Part shown: positions 43,606 through 53,258 of the stretch, piece after piece
How the letters are laid out: every line of letters starts with the position of its first letter
Position numbering within the stretch: the stretch's first letter is position 1
Assembly (NCBI RefSeq): GCF_003387615.1
Contig: NZ_QUNS01000004.1
Location: 124,001 to 188,000, forward strand
Length of the DNA stretch: 64,000 nucleotides
Origin: Tenacibaculum gallaicum
Lineage (GTDB): Bacteria; Bacteroidota; Bacteroidia; Flavobacteriales; Flavobacteriaceae
Direction: 5' to 3'
Made by a program: the position numbers and the translations under genes
Notes under the pieces: generated by a model
What the model saw: only the letters and a program-made list of their open reading frames with translations
Database searches by the model: none
What the model was told of the DNA's origin: nothing

Positions 43606-45258
43606 TTAATTTAATAATTCTTTTGCATGAGTTAAAGCACTTTCAGAAACATCTTTTCCACTTAACATTTCTGCTATTTCTCTAATGCGTTCGTCGTCTG
43701 ACAGTAACTTTAAGTTAGAGGTTGTTACTCCTTTTTCTTCGCCTTTAAACACTTTATAATGCTGTACTCCTTTTGAAGCTATTTGAGGTAAATGCGTAAT
43801 GGTTATTACCTGCATATGAGCACTCATATCTTGCATTATTTTTGCAATTTTATTAGATACTTCTCCTGAAACACCTGTGTCAATTTCGTCAAAAATAATC
43901 GTTGGTAATTGTATGTTTTCTGATAATATTTTTTTGATAGATAACATGATTCGAGATAATTCACCTCCAGAAGCAACCTTCTTTAACTCTCCAAAATTGC
44001 CTCCTTTATTTGCTGAGAACAAAAACTGTAAGTTGTCTTTTCCGTTTGACAAGTATTCTTCAGAAGATAACAATTCAATAGCAAAACGAGCATTTGGCAT
44101 TCCTAACTCTGATAAAAGGTATTCTAATTCTTTTTTCAACTTCGGAATCACTTTGTTTCTCGATGTAGTAATCATTTTTGCTACGTCATCTAACTTCTTA
44201 GCCACCTCTTTAATTTCTGCTTCTTTTTGAGCCACGACTCCCCCTGCATCTTCAACTTGTGCTACTTTTTCTGCTAACTCTTCATGAATTTTCTGTAATT
44301 CTGTTATACTTGATACAGAGTGTTTCTTTTGAAGATTATAAATTAGTTGTAACCTATCATTCAACTCTTCTATTTCATTCGGATTGAACTCTACTTCATC
44401 ATTTGCACTTTCTAATTCAGAAACAATATCGTCTAACTCTATTTTTATACTTGTTACACGATTTGATAACTCTTCATACTGCTTTGAATACGAGCTAATT
44501 TTTTGTAGTTTACTTTCTAATGAATTTAATAGATTTTGAAGCCCTATTTCTTCATTTATTGAAACTCCTAAAGCCTCTGATAAGTTTAGCTTTATTTCTT
44601 CAATATTATTTAATTTATCTAGTTTTTCTTCTAAAACTTCTTGCTCTCCTTCTTCTAAGTTAGCTTCTTCAAATTCATTAAACAAGTGCAAATTATATTC
44701 GTACTGTTCTTTTGATTTTTCAGTTTCTTCTTGGAGTATTTTTAACTCTTTCCGTAAGTTATTATATGTACGTAAACCCCTCTTGTAAGAGGCTATTTTT
44801 GCTTGATTTTTTGCTAAGACATCAATAACAGAAAATTGAAAAGATACATCTGACAATTGCAACGTTTGGTGTTGTGAATGAATATCAATCAACTTCGTTT
44901 TTAAAGCGTTTAATACCGATAACGTAACTGGTGTATCGTTTACAAAAGCACGTGACTTTCCGGAAGGTAAAATTTCTCTTCGGATGATGGTGTTTTTTTC
45001 GTAATCAACATCCAACTCTTCAAACAGCTCCTGTAAAGCATATCCTTCAACAGAAAATTGAGCTTCAATAATACACTTTTTTTCAGTGTCTTTTAAAGAA
45101 GACAAATCGGCACGATTCCCCATTACTAGTCCCAATGCTCCTAATAAAATGGATTTTCCAGCTCCAGTTTCACCAGTGATAATAGATAAACCGTTTGTAA
45201 AATCAATCGTTAACTGATTGATTAATGCGTAATTATGTATAGATAAATGTGTAAGCAA
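43606..45258 (-). CDS. recN: DNA repair protein RecN
   Basis: A 550-residue SMC-like ATPase for double-strand-break repair. Walker A is GETGAGKSILLGAL near residue 30; two coiled-coil arms span about 150-370; the signature is ASGGELSRIMLSIK and Walker B IIFDEIDTGVSGE. The start and length match the family. A -7-like TACTTTTA lies at 45279-45286. Confidence 0.97.
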   Translation of the reverse strand: MLTHLSIHNYALINQLTIDFTNGLSIITGETGAGKSILLGALGLVMGNRADLSSLKDTEKKCIIEAQFSVEGYALQELFEELDVDYEKNTIIRREILPSGKSRAFVNDTPVTLSVLNALKTKLIDIHSQHQTLQLSDVSFQFSVIDVLAKNQAKIASYKRGLRTYNNLRKELKILQEETEKSKEQYEYNLHLFNEFEEANLEEGEQEVLEEKLDKLNNIEEIKLNLSEALGVSINEEIGLQNLLNSLESKLQKISSYSKQYEELSNRVTSIKIELDDIVSELESANDEVEFNPNEIEELNDRLQLIYNLQKKHSVSSITELQKIHEELAEKVAQVEDAGGVVAQKEAEIKEVAKKLDDVAKMITTSRNKVIPKLKKELEYLLSELGMPNARFAIELLSSEEYLSNGKDNLQFLFSANKGGNFGELKKVASGGELSRIMLSIKKILSENIQLPTIIFDEIDTGVSGEVSNKIAKIMQDMSAHMQVITITHLPQIASKGVQHYKVFKGEEKGVTTSNLKLLSDDERIREIAEMLSGKDVSESALTHAKELLN

Positions 45259-45387
45259 ATTCTATTCTTTAGAGTGAATAAAAGTAAGGATTTTGAATGA
45301 ATTAAGTCAAACCAAAACAAAGGAAGTCTATCGATTTTTCAACAGCTTATAAACGTTACATTTAAGACCTTTATAACAAATCTTATT

Positions 45388-46278
45388 TTACTGAAGATTC
45401 TTCCATTTGTCTTTATAAGTAGGAGCAATTTTATTTAAAACCGTTATCATTTGCGATTCACTTCTTGAAGGAGTTCCATCGGAAAACACATTCACTATTT
45501 CATCTCCTTTTGCATCTAAGAAAACACGGATCATATAATTACCAATAGTAATATTGTGTAACTTATCTAAACCTAAAACACTTTTTTCAATTGCTTCTTT
45601 AGCCGAATTCTTGTTATCTGCAAAATTATCGAAACCGTTACGGTGATAATTGTAATAAATACTACGTAAAGCACTAAACTTTGAAGACAACAAATTATCT
45701 ATCAAAGCAAAACGATTTTGTTTTCCTACTTGGTTTTGCCAACCAGATTCTCCATTAGATTGCGCTAACAACATAATATTTTCTGCTTGTTTCAAATAGC
45801 TTTCTCCTCCTTTTAAAGCAAAAGTATCTGCGTCAACGCCTAAAATTGTATATACATAAAAAGTAATTGTTGAAATTAAGTTCGACTCGTAAACTGTTGG
45901 GTTATAAATTAACGGATCAAACTCATTGTAACGAAAGTTAAAGTTCGTATCGTTAATATTTAAAACTGGTGTTGCATAAGTTGAGTTATATACAGGTCTT
46001 GTTGATTGCACTTGTAAGCTTGCTGAAAAATTACTCCCGTTTTGCTCGTTTATAATAATATTAAATGCACAATTAATTCGTTCTTGTTGCTTAAAGTTTC
46101 TATTCGTCCATTGTTTATCATTAATAAACTCCGTTAGTGCTTTTTGTAACGTTTGGTAAACTTGCTTATTACTACTCTGTATTTTATCTGAATTGATAAT
46201 TACAGTAGCGTTCAGCTCTTGCGAATAAGAAGAAAAAGTAACTGAAAGAAGAAAAACTATAAAGAAAAACTTACGCAT
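45388..46278 (-). CDS. DUF4835 / PorD-like protein
   Basis: A 296-residue secreted protein with signal peptide (MRKFFFIVFLLSVTFSSYSQ). ELNATVIINSDKIQSSNKQVY, FNFRYNEFDPLIYNPTVYESNL and GVDADTFALKGGESYL are the conserved blocks of DUF4835, which has been linked to the type IX secretion system (PorD). It overlaps coaBC by 8 bases, in the order bamD-omega-coaBC-DUF4835 typical of Flavobacteriia. Confidence 0.88.
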   Translation of the reverse strand: MRKFFFIVFLLSVTFSSYSQELNATVIINSDKIQSSNKQVYQTLQKALTEFINDKQWTNRNFKQQERINCAFNIIINEQNGSNFSASLQVQSTRPVYNSTYATPVLNINDTNFNFRYNEFDPLIYNPTVYESNLISTITFYVYTILGVDADTFALKGGESYLKQAENIMLLAQSNGESGWQNQVGKQNRFALIDNLLSSKFSALRSIYYNYHRNGFDNFADNKNSAKEAIEKSVLGLDKLHNITIGNYMIRVFLDAKGDEIVNVFSDGTPSRSESQMITVLNKIAPTYKDKWKNLQ

Positions 46279-47482
46279 TTAATTTTTGTATTATTTCGTT
46301 AACGATATCTTTTGACACTGCTTTTTTCGATTTTAAATCGAATGATTTCTCATTAAAATAAGTATCAATAATTGTAATTTTATTGGTATCGGTCGCAAAA
46401 CCAGCACCTTTATCACGTAACGAATTTAATACAATAAAATCTAAATTTTTGCGTGTAAGCTTACTTTTTGCGTTTTGTACCTCATCGTTCGTTTCTAGGG
46501 CAAACCCAACTAACAACTGATTTTTCTTAATTTCTCCTAGAGATTTTAAAATATCTTTAGTAGGTTCTAACTCAATACTTAACGCTGCTTCTTTCTTTTT
46601 TATTTTTTGAGTAGCTACATTTTTTGGTCGATAGTCTGAAACTGCTGCCGATAATACAGCTATATCTACCTCAGCAAAGTACTTATGACAGGCTTCATAC
46701 ATATCTTGCGCTGATTTTACATCTATTCTATTAATAAATGAATGATTTACTTGCTGATGTGATGGACCTGCTACTAAAAACACCTCAGCTCCTAAATTAG
46801 CTGCCGTTTTGGCTATTTCAAACCCCATTTTACCAGAAGAATGATTTCCAATAAAACGTACTGGATCTATTGCTTCATAGGTTGGTCCTGCAGTAATTAG
46901 CATCTTTTTCCCACGAAGTGGTAATTTAGATACAATGTCTTTTTCTATAAAATCTACAATATTTTCTGGTTCAGCCATGCGGCCTTCACCAATCAAACCA
47001 CTTGCTAATTCACCAGAAGTAGCAGGAATTAAGATATTACCAAAACTTTGTAAGCTTTCTAAACTGTTTTTTGTTGACGGATGTTGATACATGTCTAAAT
47101 CCATCGCAGGTGCAAAATATACTGGACATTTAGCTGACAAATAGGTTGCTAATAATAAGTTATCGCAGGTACCACTGGTCATTTTAGACAAGGTATTTGC
47201 TGTAGCTGGAGCAATTATCATTATATCTGCCCACAAACCTAAATCTACATGATTATTCCATAATTCATTTTCATCTTCTTTATCATAAAAAGTAGAATGA
47301 ACTGGATTTTTTGATAAGGTGGAAAGTGTAAGAGGTGTTATAAAATCTTTAGACGCAGGAGTCATAATTACTTTGACTTCTGCGCCTGATTTTATAAATA
47401 AGCGAACTAAGTTCGCTGTTTTGTATGCCGCTATACCGGCGGTAACACCAAGTAAAACTTTTTTACCGCTTAGTACAGACAT
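46271..47482 (-). CDS. coaBC: Bifunctional phosphopantothenoylcysteine decarboxylase/synthase CoaBC
   Basis: A 403-residue enzyme making 4'-phosphopantetheine for coenzyme A. The CoaC flavoprotein half contains GVTAGIAAYKTANLVRL, the catalytic His in NNHVDLGLWAD, the APAMD motif and the substrate-clamp Cys in SAKCPVYF. The CoaB half starts near residue 187 with ITAGPTYEAIDPVRFIGNH and SSGKMG. Normal length. Confidence 0.96.
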   Translation of the reverse strand: MSVLSGKKVLLGVTAGIAAYKTANLVRLFIKSGAEVKVIMTPASKDFITPLTLSTLSKNPVHSTFYDKEDENELWNNHVDLGLWADIMIIAPATANTLSKMTSGTCDNLLLATYLSAKCPVYFAPAMDLDMYQHPSTKNSLESLQSFGNILIPATSGELASGLIGEGRMAEPENIVDFIEKDIVSKLPLRGKKMLITAGPTYEAIDPVRFIGNHSSGKMGFEIAKTAANLGAEVFLVAGPSHQQVNHSFINRIDVKSAQDMYEACHKYFAEVDIAVLSAAVSDYRPKNVATQKIKKKEAALSIELEPTKDILKSLGEIKKNQLLVGFALETNDEVQNAKSKLTRKNLDFIVLNSLRDKGAGFATDTNKITIIDTYFNEKSFDLKSKKAVSKDIVNEIIQKLNA

Positions 47483-47483
47483 A

Positions 47484-47804
47484 TTATTTTGTCTCTGGAG
47501 TTCTATAATATACCTTGCCTTCTAACCACTCTTCTACAGCAATAGCGTGTGGTTTAGGTAAACGCTCATAAAATTTAGAAACTTCGATTTGCTCTTTGTT
47601 TTCAAAAACTTCTTCTAAACTATCGTTATAAGTAGCAAACTCATCTAACTTATCAACTAATTCCTTTTTTAAATCAGAATTAACTTGTGTAGCTCTCTTT
47701 GCTATGATAGAAATAGCTTCATAAATATTATGCGTTGGAGCCTCAATAGCTTCTTTGTTATAAGTTATAGTACTTAACGGCGCTTTCGTTTCTTTATAAT
47801 CCAT
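47484..47804 (-). CDS. rpoZ: DNA-directed RNA polymerase omega subunit
   Basis: A 106-residue protein with the Bacteroidota omega pattern: APTHNIYEAISIIAKRATQVNSDLKKEL, then an acidic linker and RLPKPHAIAVEEWLEGKVYYR. The subunit helps assemble RNA polymerase. It sits one base before coaBC and 3 bases after bamD, the conserved order in this phylum. Confidence 0.9.
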   Translation of the reverse strand: MDYKETKAPLSTITYNKEAIEAPTHNIYEAISIIAKRATQVNSDLKKELVDKLDEFATYNDSLEEVFENKEQIEVSKFYERLPKPHAIAVEEWLEGKVYYRTPETK

Positions 47805-47807
47805 TTT

Positions 47808-48620
47808 TTAACTTTTAGCTAATTGTTCTTGTTCTTTGTTTAATGCTGCTAGCATTTCATTAGATTCTTCCATGAATTTTGATTCTGGAAAATTCCTTTT
47901 TAGTTTTTCGTATGCTTTGATAGCATCTTTAATCCTTTCTGCTTTTCTTCTCTGTCTACTTTTAACAGCTAAATCATGAGCTGCTTTTAAACGATAGTAT
48001 AATGCTTCTTCTTTATACTTCGTTCCTAAATAATCTTCTAATAAGTTATCAAAGGCAACGATTGCCGCTTTGTAATTTCTAGGGTCATATTCTGCAGTTC
48101 TATAATATGTTTTTGCTATTTCAAAAGATTTCTTTTCAAGTTTAGCTCTTAACTCAGCATGATACTTGTTAGCTTCTTCTAATTTATTTGAATCAGGGTA
48201 GCTATCTATAAATTTTTGAAAGGCTTCTAATGCTTTGTTTGTATCGGTTGGATCTAAACTAAAGCCTGGAGCTGCTTTGTAATAACTTAACGCTGATAAA
48301 AAAGCGGCTTCTTCTCTCTTTGAACTTTTAGGATAGTTTCCCGTAAATCTATTAAAGTAATATCCTGCTAACCCGTAATTTTTCTCATTAAAGTTAGATT
48401 GAGAAACCATAAATTGAATACGCTCCATTTGAGGTTTACCTCTGTATGAAGGTGTTATTTTTTCAAACAAACGTAAGGCTTTACTGTACTTTTGAGCTTC
48501 GTACATTTTTACAGCCATTTTGTATTGGTCTTCTACAGTTCCTTTATTCAATACTTTTTGATACTCTCCGCATGAAGAAAGTACTAAAAGCATTACAGCA
48601 ATATACGCTAGATTTTTCAT
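47808..48620 (-). CDS. bamD: Outer-membrane assembly lipoprotein BamD
   Basis: A 270-residue lipoprotein from the second ATG (48620): signal with lipobox VLSSC, then five TPR-like repeats (AVKMYEAQKYSKALRLFEKI, AGYYFNRFTGNYPKSSKREEAAF, ALEAFQKFIDSYPDSNKLEEA and others). BamD scaffolds the BAM complex. The first ATG (48629) lies 4 bases after a -7 box TAATTTTG (48634-48641), so only the second start leaves a transcript leader; the first remains possible. Confidence 0.94.
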   Translation of the reverse strand: MKNLAYIAVMLLVLSSCGEYQKVLNKGTVEDQYKMAVKMYEAQKYSKALRLFEKITPSYRGKPQMERIQFMVSQSNFNEKNYGLAGYYFNRFTGNYPKSSKREEAAFLSALSYYKAAPGFSLDPTDTNKALEAFQKFIDSYPDSNKLEEANKYHAELRAKLEKKSFEIAKTYYRTAEYDPRNYKAAIVAFDNLLEDYLGTKYKEEALYYRLKAAHDLAVKSRQRRKAERIKDAIKAYEKLKRNFPESKFMEESNEMLAALNKEQEQLAKS

Positions 48621-48633
48621 TTTTTGCATCTGG

Positions 48634-48641
48634 CAAAATTA
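48634..48641 (-). promoter_or_regulatory. -7 promoter element for the bamD operon
   Basis: TAATTTTG on the minus strand matches TAnnTTTG. It lies upstream of bamD-rpoZ-coaBC-DUF4835. Confidence 0.6.
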
Positions 48642-48682
48642 ATAATTATTAATATAATAGAAAACAATAAACTATTAAAATA

Positions 48683-48711
48683 AAAGTTCACCTTAAAAAG
48701 GTGAACTTTTA
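48683..48711 (-). terminator. Intrinsic terminator after the six-cysteine peptide gene
   Basis: Perfect 11-bp stem AAAAGTTCACC / GGTGAACTTTT with a 7-base loop and T-rich sequence beyond. It isolates the peptide gene from bamD. Confidence 0.85.
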
Positions 48712-48741
48712 ACACTTATTTAATACAAGTTTTAGTTTTTA

Positions 48742-48957
48742 TTAATGTGAACATTCTTTCCAGTAACAATCACCACTACCAACGCTCTTACAATAACTTC
48801 CAAATTGAGGACATTGTGAATCTGAAGAACAGTTAGATTCTGGACACAATACACCATCACCACCATCTGTAGGGTAACTTAATCCACCTATTATATCTTT
48901 TTGATAGCTTTTTGTTAAAAGAGTAACTCCTTCTAAATTTAAAATTTCTTTTTTCAT
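48742..48957 (-). CDS. Double-glycine-leader peptide with six cysteines (bacteriocin-like)
   Basis: A 71-residue peptide. Residues 1-25 (…LNLEGVTLLTKSYQKDIIGG) form a Bacteroidota double-glycine leader, normally cleaved by a peptidase-containing ABC exporter. The 46-residue core begins LSYPTDGGDG and has six Cys at 38, 43, 49, 56, 64 and 69, with CPQFGSYC in the middle, suggesting three disulfides. No modification enzyme or exporter is beside it; it is a solitary gene with its own terminator. A class of orphan GG-leader peptides is common in Flavobacteriia; activity is unknown. Confidence 0.8.
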   Translation of the reverse strand: MKKEILNLEGVTLLTKSYQKDIIGGLSYPTDGGDGVLCPESNCSSDSQCPQFGSYCKSVGSGDCYWKECSH

Positions 48958-49046
48958 TTATAAAATATTTTGATAATTAAACTAGTACGCTAATGTAGTA
49001 AAAAAATAACTTTATAAATAAGAAAAAACTTAAATGTTTGTTAATC

Positions 49047-49562
49047 TTATTCCTGTGTTCCAGAAGCAGATTGAGCTACTATTTGCTTTACATCATTATC
49101 AAATAAATATAAACCTCCTTTATCATCTCCAATTAGGTTAATTTTATCTAAAATGTTACGAGCCAATGCTTCTTCTTCTATTTGCTCAGATACATACCAC
49201 TGTAAAAAATTATGGGTTGCATAATCCTTTTCTTGTAGTGTAATATGTACTAAATCGTTTATTGATTTAGATACCATTACCTCATGATCAAACAATGTTT
49301 GGAACATATCTTTAAAAGACCCAAACTTTGCTGGCGGTTCTTTTAAGTCAGAAACACGTGCATGTCCACCACGTTCGTTTACGAATTTCACTAACTTTAA
49401 CATGTGCATACGCTCTTCATCAGAATGGGCATACATAAATTGTGCTACTCCTTCAAACCCTTGAACTTCTGCCCAACATGCCATTGCTAAATATACTTGT
49501 GATGACTCTGCTTCTACTCTTATTTGATCGTTTAATGATTGCTCTATTACTTTTGATAACAT
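49047..49562 (-). CDS. Ferritin (bacterial non-heme)
   Basis: A 171-residue four-helix-bundle iron store. Ferroxidase residues are visible in RVEAESSQVYLAMACWAE, HSDEERMHMLKLVKF and SEQIEEEALARNIL. Length fits FtnA-type ferritins with a short C-terminal tail. It is preceded by a short upstream region shared with the dapA terminator. Iron control is likely, but no Fur box was found by eye. Confidence 0.93.
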   Translation of the reverse strand: MLSKVIEQSLNDQIRVEAESSQVYLAMACWAEVQGFEGVAQFMYAHSDEERMHMLKLVKFVNERGGHARVSDLKEPPAKFGSFKDMFQTLFDHEVMVSKSINDLVHITLQEKDYATHNFLQWYVSEQIEEEALARNILDKINLIGDDKGGLYLFDNDVKQIVAQSASGTQE

Positions 49563-49602
49563 ATTTTTCTTTTTAAAAAATTACTCTTTGTACAAAGATG
49601 CT

Positions 49603-49637
49603 AAAAAAAGACTACAATAACGAAATTGTAGCCTTTT
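49603..49637 (-). terminator. Intrinsic terminator after dapA
   Basis: CTACAAT / ATTGTAG extended by AAAAGG and a T7 run on the minus strand, 27 bases after the dapA stop. It lies just upstream of the ferritin gene. Confidence 0.8.
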
Positions 49638-49663
49638 GCATTCTTTATTTTTGTTTAGACAGC

Positions 49664-50539
49664 TTATAGATTATCTATAAAGTCTGATATTTTCGTTTGT
49701 AATTCTTCTGATGCTTTTACCAACGGTAAGCGTACCTCATCTAAACAGATACCTAGTTTTTGTAATACAGCTTTAATTCCTGCTGGGTTATTTTCTTCAA
49801 AAATAAGATCTACTACATCCATAAGCTTATAGTGAAGTGCGTAAGCTTCTTTTGCTTTTCCTTCTAATCCTAATTGAATCATTTTTGAAAACTCTTTTGG
49901 TAATGCTTGTCCTATTACAGAAATAACTCCTGCTCCACCTGCTAAAGCCACTCCAACAGCCAAATCATCATCGCCAGAAATTACTAAAAAATCTTCAGGT
50001 TTCTCTTTTAACAACTCATAGTATTGTTGTTGGTTATTTCCTGCTTCTTTTACTCCAACAATGTTTTCAAAATCTCTCGCCAATCGTAACGTAGTTGCTG
50101 GTTCCATATTTTTTGCTGTTCTACCAGGAACATTATACATAATAATTGGCTTAGGACTTGCTAGAGAAATTGCTTTGTAGTGTTGATAGAATCCTTCTTG
50201 TGTTGGTTTGCTATAATAAGGAGCAACGGATAAAATTCCGTCTATTTCAGATAAATCTAAAGATTGTAGTTCTTCAACAACAGTTTGTGTGTTATTACTT
50301 CCAACTCCTAAAACTAACGGTAAGCGTCCTTTATTTTCTGTAGCAATTACTTTTATTATTTCTATTTTTTCTTCTTTAGTAATGGTAGCATTTTCTCCAG
50401 TAGTTCCATTTATTACTAAATAGTTTGTACCGTTTTCAATATTATAATTTACTAACTTTTTAAGTGCTTCAAAATCTACACTTAAATCTTCATTGAAAGG
50501 AGTTACTAAAGCTACCCCAGTTCCTACAAACTTTTGCAT
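49664..50539 (-). CDS. dapA: 4-hydroxy-tetrahydrodipicolinate synthase
   Basis: A 291-residue TIM-barrel aldolase that condenses pyruvate with aspartate semialdehyde in the lysine/diaminopimelate pathway. It has [11 protein letters not shown] (carboxylate-binding), the Tyr of YNVPGRTA and the Schiff-base Lys in GVKEAGN. It overlaps the DUF6913 gene by one base. The dapF gene of the same pathway lies about 10 kb away. Confidence 0.96.
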   Translation of the reverse strand: MQKFVGTGVALVTPFNEDLSVDFEALKKLVNYNIENGTNYLVINGTTGENATITKEEKIEIIKVIATENKGRLPLVLGVGSNNTQTVVEELQSLDLSEIDGILSVAPYYSKPTQEGFYQHYKAISLASPKPIIMYNVPGRTAKNMEPATTLRLARDFENIVGVKEAGNNQQQYYELLKEKPEDFLVISGDDDLAVGVALAGGAGVISVIGQALPKEFSKMIQLGLEGKAKEAYALHYKLMDVVDLIFEENNPAGIKAVLQKLGICLDEVRLPLVKASEELQTKISDFIDNL

Positions 50540-51051
50540 TATATTTTATTTAAAATCGTTAGGTATTTTTTTAATTCTTTATTTAAAACCGCTTCGTTAA
50601 AACTATCATCAGACACTACTATATCGTACAATCTATCATCAATTTCTGCAAAACTAGCTTTAATATCTGCTTCCGATAACAAAGTTACCACATTCGTTAA
50701 TAAGTTTGGTGTTTTTGTATAGTTTATGAGCAGGTCATATTTGTTTTTAACGAAATTTTTTAAATTGTCAGATTTTAAACTCCCTTTAAAGCCTAAATCT
50801 TTTTCAGTAAAAAACTGAGGAGAAGGTTCATATTTTTTTGAGTACTCTTTGTAAACTAGTACTCTTATATCTGTTTTTTCAAAAGGAAAAATGTTTGTTA
50901 AGTTGGCTATTACTACATTTACTAAAGCTTCATTGTCTAGCAATATTGCTACACTTTTAACTTTGGCTTCTTTATGTAAAGTATTTACTTTTTTTACAAC
51001 TAGTTTGTCGTATGTTTTCTGAATAGATTTTTTCTTTAGGGTACTTATCAT
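50539..51051 (-). CDS. DUF6913 family protein
   Basis: A 170-residue basic soluble protein beginning [21 protein letters not shown], with a mixed alpha/beta core ([44 protein letters not shown]). It matches the Bacteroidota DUF6913 family that precedes dapA. It has no enzyme motif. The one-base overlap with dapA implies coupled translation. Confidence 0.78.
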   Translation of the reverse strand: MISTLKKKSIQKTYDKLVVKKVNTLHKEAKVKSVAILLDNEALVNVVIANLTNIFPFEKTDIRVLVYKEYSKKYEPSPQFFTEKDLGFKGSLKSDNLKNFVKNKYDLLINYTKTPNLLTNVVTLLSEADIKASFAEIDDRLYDIVVSDDSFNEAVLNKELKKYLTILNKI

Positions 51052-51080
51052 CTGTAAAAATTACGAATAGCTAATGTATG

Positions 51081-52154
51081 TTATTTCTCTTCAATTTCTA
51101 GTAATAAAAACTGATTTAACTGCTTTCCATACAATTGAAAATTATCATCAGCAGCTAAGATTAACGATTTGTTTCCGTTTGCTAATTTTGGTCCAAAAGT
51201 AATCGCTTCAATATTATCGATAATTCCATCAGTTAATTGATTTTTAACAGTACTAAAATCTAACAACAGTTCTTTTTTTAACGGTATATATTCTTCATTT
51301 TTTAAAGACTGAATTCCCAATGTGTTTGTTGAAGCTTTATCAATAGTTGCTTTAAATATTCTAACTACATTTCCATGGCTACCATATCCACTTTGATATG
51401 CTCTTTCAATTATAAAAAAGTTATTTTTTTGATATTCTAAAATAGCGGTCGTTCCGTTCAGGTTTATGTTTCCTTTAGCTGGTTTATCAATCTTCTCTAA
51501 TTGATAGGCGAACTGTTTCGTTGCTTTTTTTGATTCGTTATCATAATAGGTAATTCTGATAGGAGATTGTGTTTCACTAAATGTTGGCTCTTCTCCATCC
51601 ATTGCTAAAGGAGCTTCCATTGCTACCCAAAAACCTTTTCCATCAAAACTTTTCGAAGAGCCTTCAAAAATTCCGTTATGTTTTGGTTTTGCTTCTGATG
51701 TTGCTTTGAAATAACTAGGTATTTCTACCTCTTGTTTAAAGTTTCCTTTTATGTCTATTTCAAATATACTTGGGTCTTTTTTATATTGAATAGAACCTTC
51801 ACTCGTTAAATTAATTGTTCCATTATCAACAAAAATAGATTCTAAATCTAATACATGGTTTTTAGTAAACTGACTGATAGTATCGACTATGATAACATCT
51901 TCAAAGGTTACCGATTGTATCGAATCATTTTTAACAGTGATACCTCCTACTAAAATTCTTGGATTCGTAGCATCATCAACTACCATATAGTAGTTGTTAT
52001 TGTAATAATCAATTCCAGAGATTCCACCGATAACAGTGTTATTAATAACTAAAGAATCTTTCACCAAATATTCATCTAAAAACTTAAGTGTTGTTTTTTG
52101 CTTTTTACAAGCTAATAAACCAAAAACGGATAGGGCTAGTACTATTTTTTTCAT
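51081..52154 (-). CDS. Esterase-like-activity-of-phytase family lipoprotein
   Basis: A 357-residue lipoprotein (lipobox FGLLACKK, Cys16). It resembles the PF13449 beta-propeller family: GGISGIDYYNNNYYMVVDDATNPRI, VLDLESIFVDNG, KHNGIFEGSS and the C-terminal DNIEAITFGPKLANGNKSLILAADDNF. Such domains may hydrolyse phosphate esters or bind ligands; the activity here is not shown. It is upstream of the DUF6913-dapA pair, 29 bases away. Confidence 0.82.
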   Translation of the reverse strand: MKKIVLALSVFGLLACKKQKTTLKFLDEYLVKDSLVINNTVIGGISGIDYYNNNYYMVVDDATNPRILVGGITVKNDSIQSVTFEDVIIVDTISQFTKNHVLDLESIFVDNGTINLTSEGSIQYKKDPSIFEIDIKGNFKQEVEIPSYFKATSEAKPKHNGIFEGSSKSFDGKGFWVAMEAPLAMDGEEPTFSETQSPIRITYYDNESKKATKQFAYQLEKIDKPAKGNINLNGTTAILEYQKNNFFIIERAYQSGYGSHGNVVRIFKATIDKASTNTLGIQSLKNEEYIPLKKELLLDFSTVKNQLTDGIIDNIEAITFGPKLANGNKSLILAADDNFQLYGKQLNQFLLLEIEEK

Positions 52155-52315
52155 GTGTTCTTTTTTATTAACTTTTAGTAGTCACATGTAACCTTGATAT
52201 ATATAAAATATAAAGAATATTTTAAACATGTAGGTTTCATACCTGCAAAAGTATTGCTTTTAGTTTATGTAAGCATTAAAAAATGCAACGTCTAATTCAA
52301 TAGATTTAGTTAATT

Positions 52316-52705
52316 ATGAAAAAATATATTCTTTTAATTTTAAAACTGATAGCAGCTATTATAATGCTTCAAACGTTATTTTTTAAATTTACTGGAGCCC
52401 AGGAAAGTATTGATTTATTCACTAAAATAGCTGGAGATAATGAAACTTACATGCGAATAGGCACTGGTGTTTTTGAATTAATTGCTTCTATACTTTTATT
52501 TATCCCTAAAAGAATCTGGTTGGGTGCTTTGTTAATTATAGGTTTAATGGCAGGAGCAATTATGAGTCATTTAACCATTTTAGGCATCGAACATAATGGA
52601 GATGGTGGCACTTTGTTTATAAGCGCAACCGTAACTTTTATCTCAGGAATAATTTTATTGATTTTCTATAGAAAAAACATCCCGATAGTTGGAGACAAAC
52701 TATAA
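52316..52705 (+). CDS. DoxX-like membrane protein
   Basis: A 129-residue protein with four membrane helices (about 5-22, 45-63, 69-90, 98-119) and the motif FFKFTGAQESIDLF after helix 1, as in DoxX-type quinol-oxidase-related proteins. Function in the cell is unknown. A terminator follows. Confidence 0.85.
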   Translation: MKKYILLILKLIAAIIMLQTLFFKFTGAQESIDLFTKIAGDNETYMRIGTGVFELIASILLFIPKRIWLGALLIIGLMAGAIMSHLTILGIEHNGDGGTLFISATVTFISGIILLIFYRKNIPIVGDKL

Positions 52706-52718
52706 CTTTACAATACAG

Positions 52719-52749
52719 AAAAGGACAGCTTTAGAACTGTCCTTTTTTT
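52719..52749 (+). terminator. Intrinsic terminator between convergent DoxX and GyrI-like genes
   Basis: AAAAGGACAG / CTGTCCTTTT with an 8-base loop and T-run on the plus strand; it can also work for the minus-strand gene ending at 52752. Confidence 0.85.
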
Positions 52750-52751
52750 GA

Positions 52752-53210
52752 TTAATTTACTCCTATAAATATTTCTACTTCAGCATTTGTTGAATCCGAT
52801 GCTTTTGCTCCATATACTTCATAATCGGAAGTATAAGCTCTGTTAATATCCTCTTCCCAAATCTCTAGCCATTTATCATAAACCACACCCTCAGTTAAAT
52901 TACCTTGTGCTACATACTTCTTATAGTCTGGAGCTTCTATTCTCTTATACGTCATACCTTCTGGAACAGTAGCTATATCTTTTACTTTACAACCAATGAT
53001 TGTTGTATATGGCTTGGTATGGTCTGATTCATAATCCGTGTACACAGCATAGATTTCATTGGAAGATTTATTCGGGATTTGTTCGGCTATGTTTTCAGAC
53101 ATAAATCGTTGCCATAAAGCAGGGATATCTTTTGCTGCTTGCTGATTCTCGTTAGTAGTTCTTACTGAAACTCCTACTACGTAAAACGTTTTTTTTTGTT
53201 CTGTACTCAT
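52752..53210 (-). CDS. GyrI-like small-molecule-binding protein
   Basis: A 152-residue protein from the ATG at 53210 (MSTEQKKTFYVVGVSVRTT). The conserved ALWQRFMSENIAEQIPNK, YAVYTDYESDHTKPYTTIIGC and YEVYGAKA blocks match GyrI-like / AraC effector-binding domains. The longer frame from 53234 is ruled out because the -7 box TACTTTTG (53232-53239) covers it. The gene is next to a WYL regulator. Probable role: binding toxic or effector molecules. Confidence 0.85.
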   Translation of the reverse strand: MSTEQKKTFYVVGVSVRTTNENQQAAKDIPALWQRFMSENIAEQIPNKSSNEIYAVYTDYESDHTKPYTTIIGCKVKDIATVPEGMTYKRIEAPDYKKYVAQGNLTEGVVYDKWLEIWEEDINRAYTSDYEVYGAKASDSTNAEVEIFIGVN

Positions 53211-53231
53211 CTTTTGTTTTTTAATTTTCAA

Positions 53232-53239
53232 CAAAAGTA
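53232..53239 (-). promoter_or_regulatory. -7 promoter element for the GyrI-like gene
   Basis: TACTTTTG on the minus strand, 21 bases before the chosen start, between the WYL gene and this gene. Confidence 0.6.
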
Positions 53240-53258
53240 AAACCCCACTATGTCAACC

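Noticed and set aside
49603-49637. Iron-responsive operator in front of ferritin
   Set aside because: The dyad there is a GC-containing stem with T7 on the dapA side and fits a terminator; no Fur-box pattern is visible.
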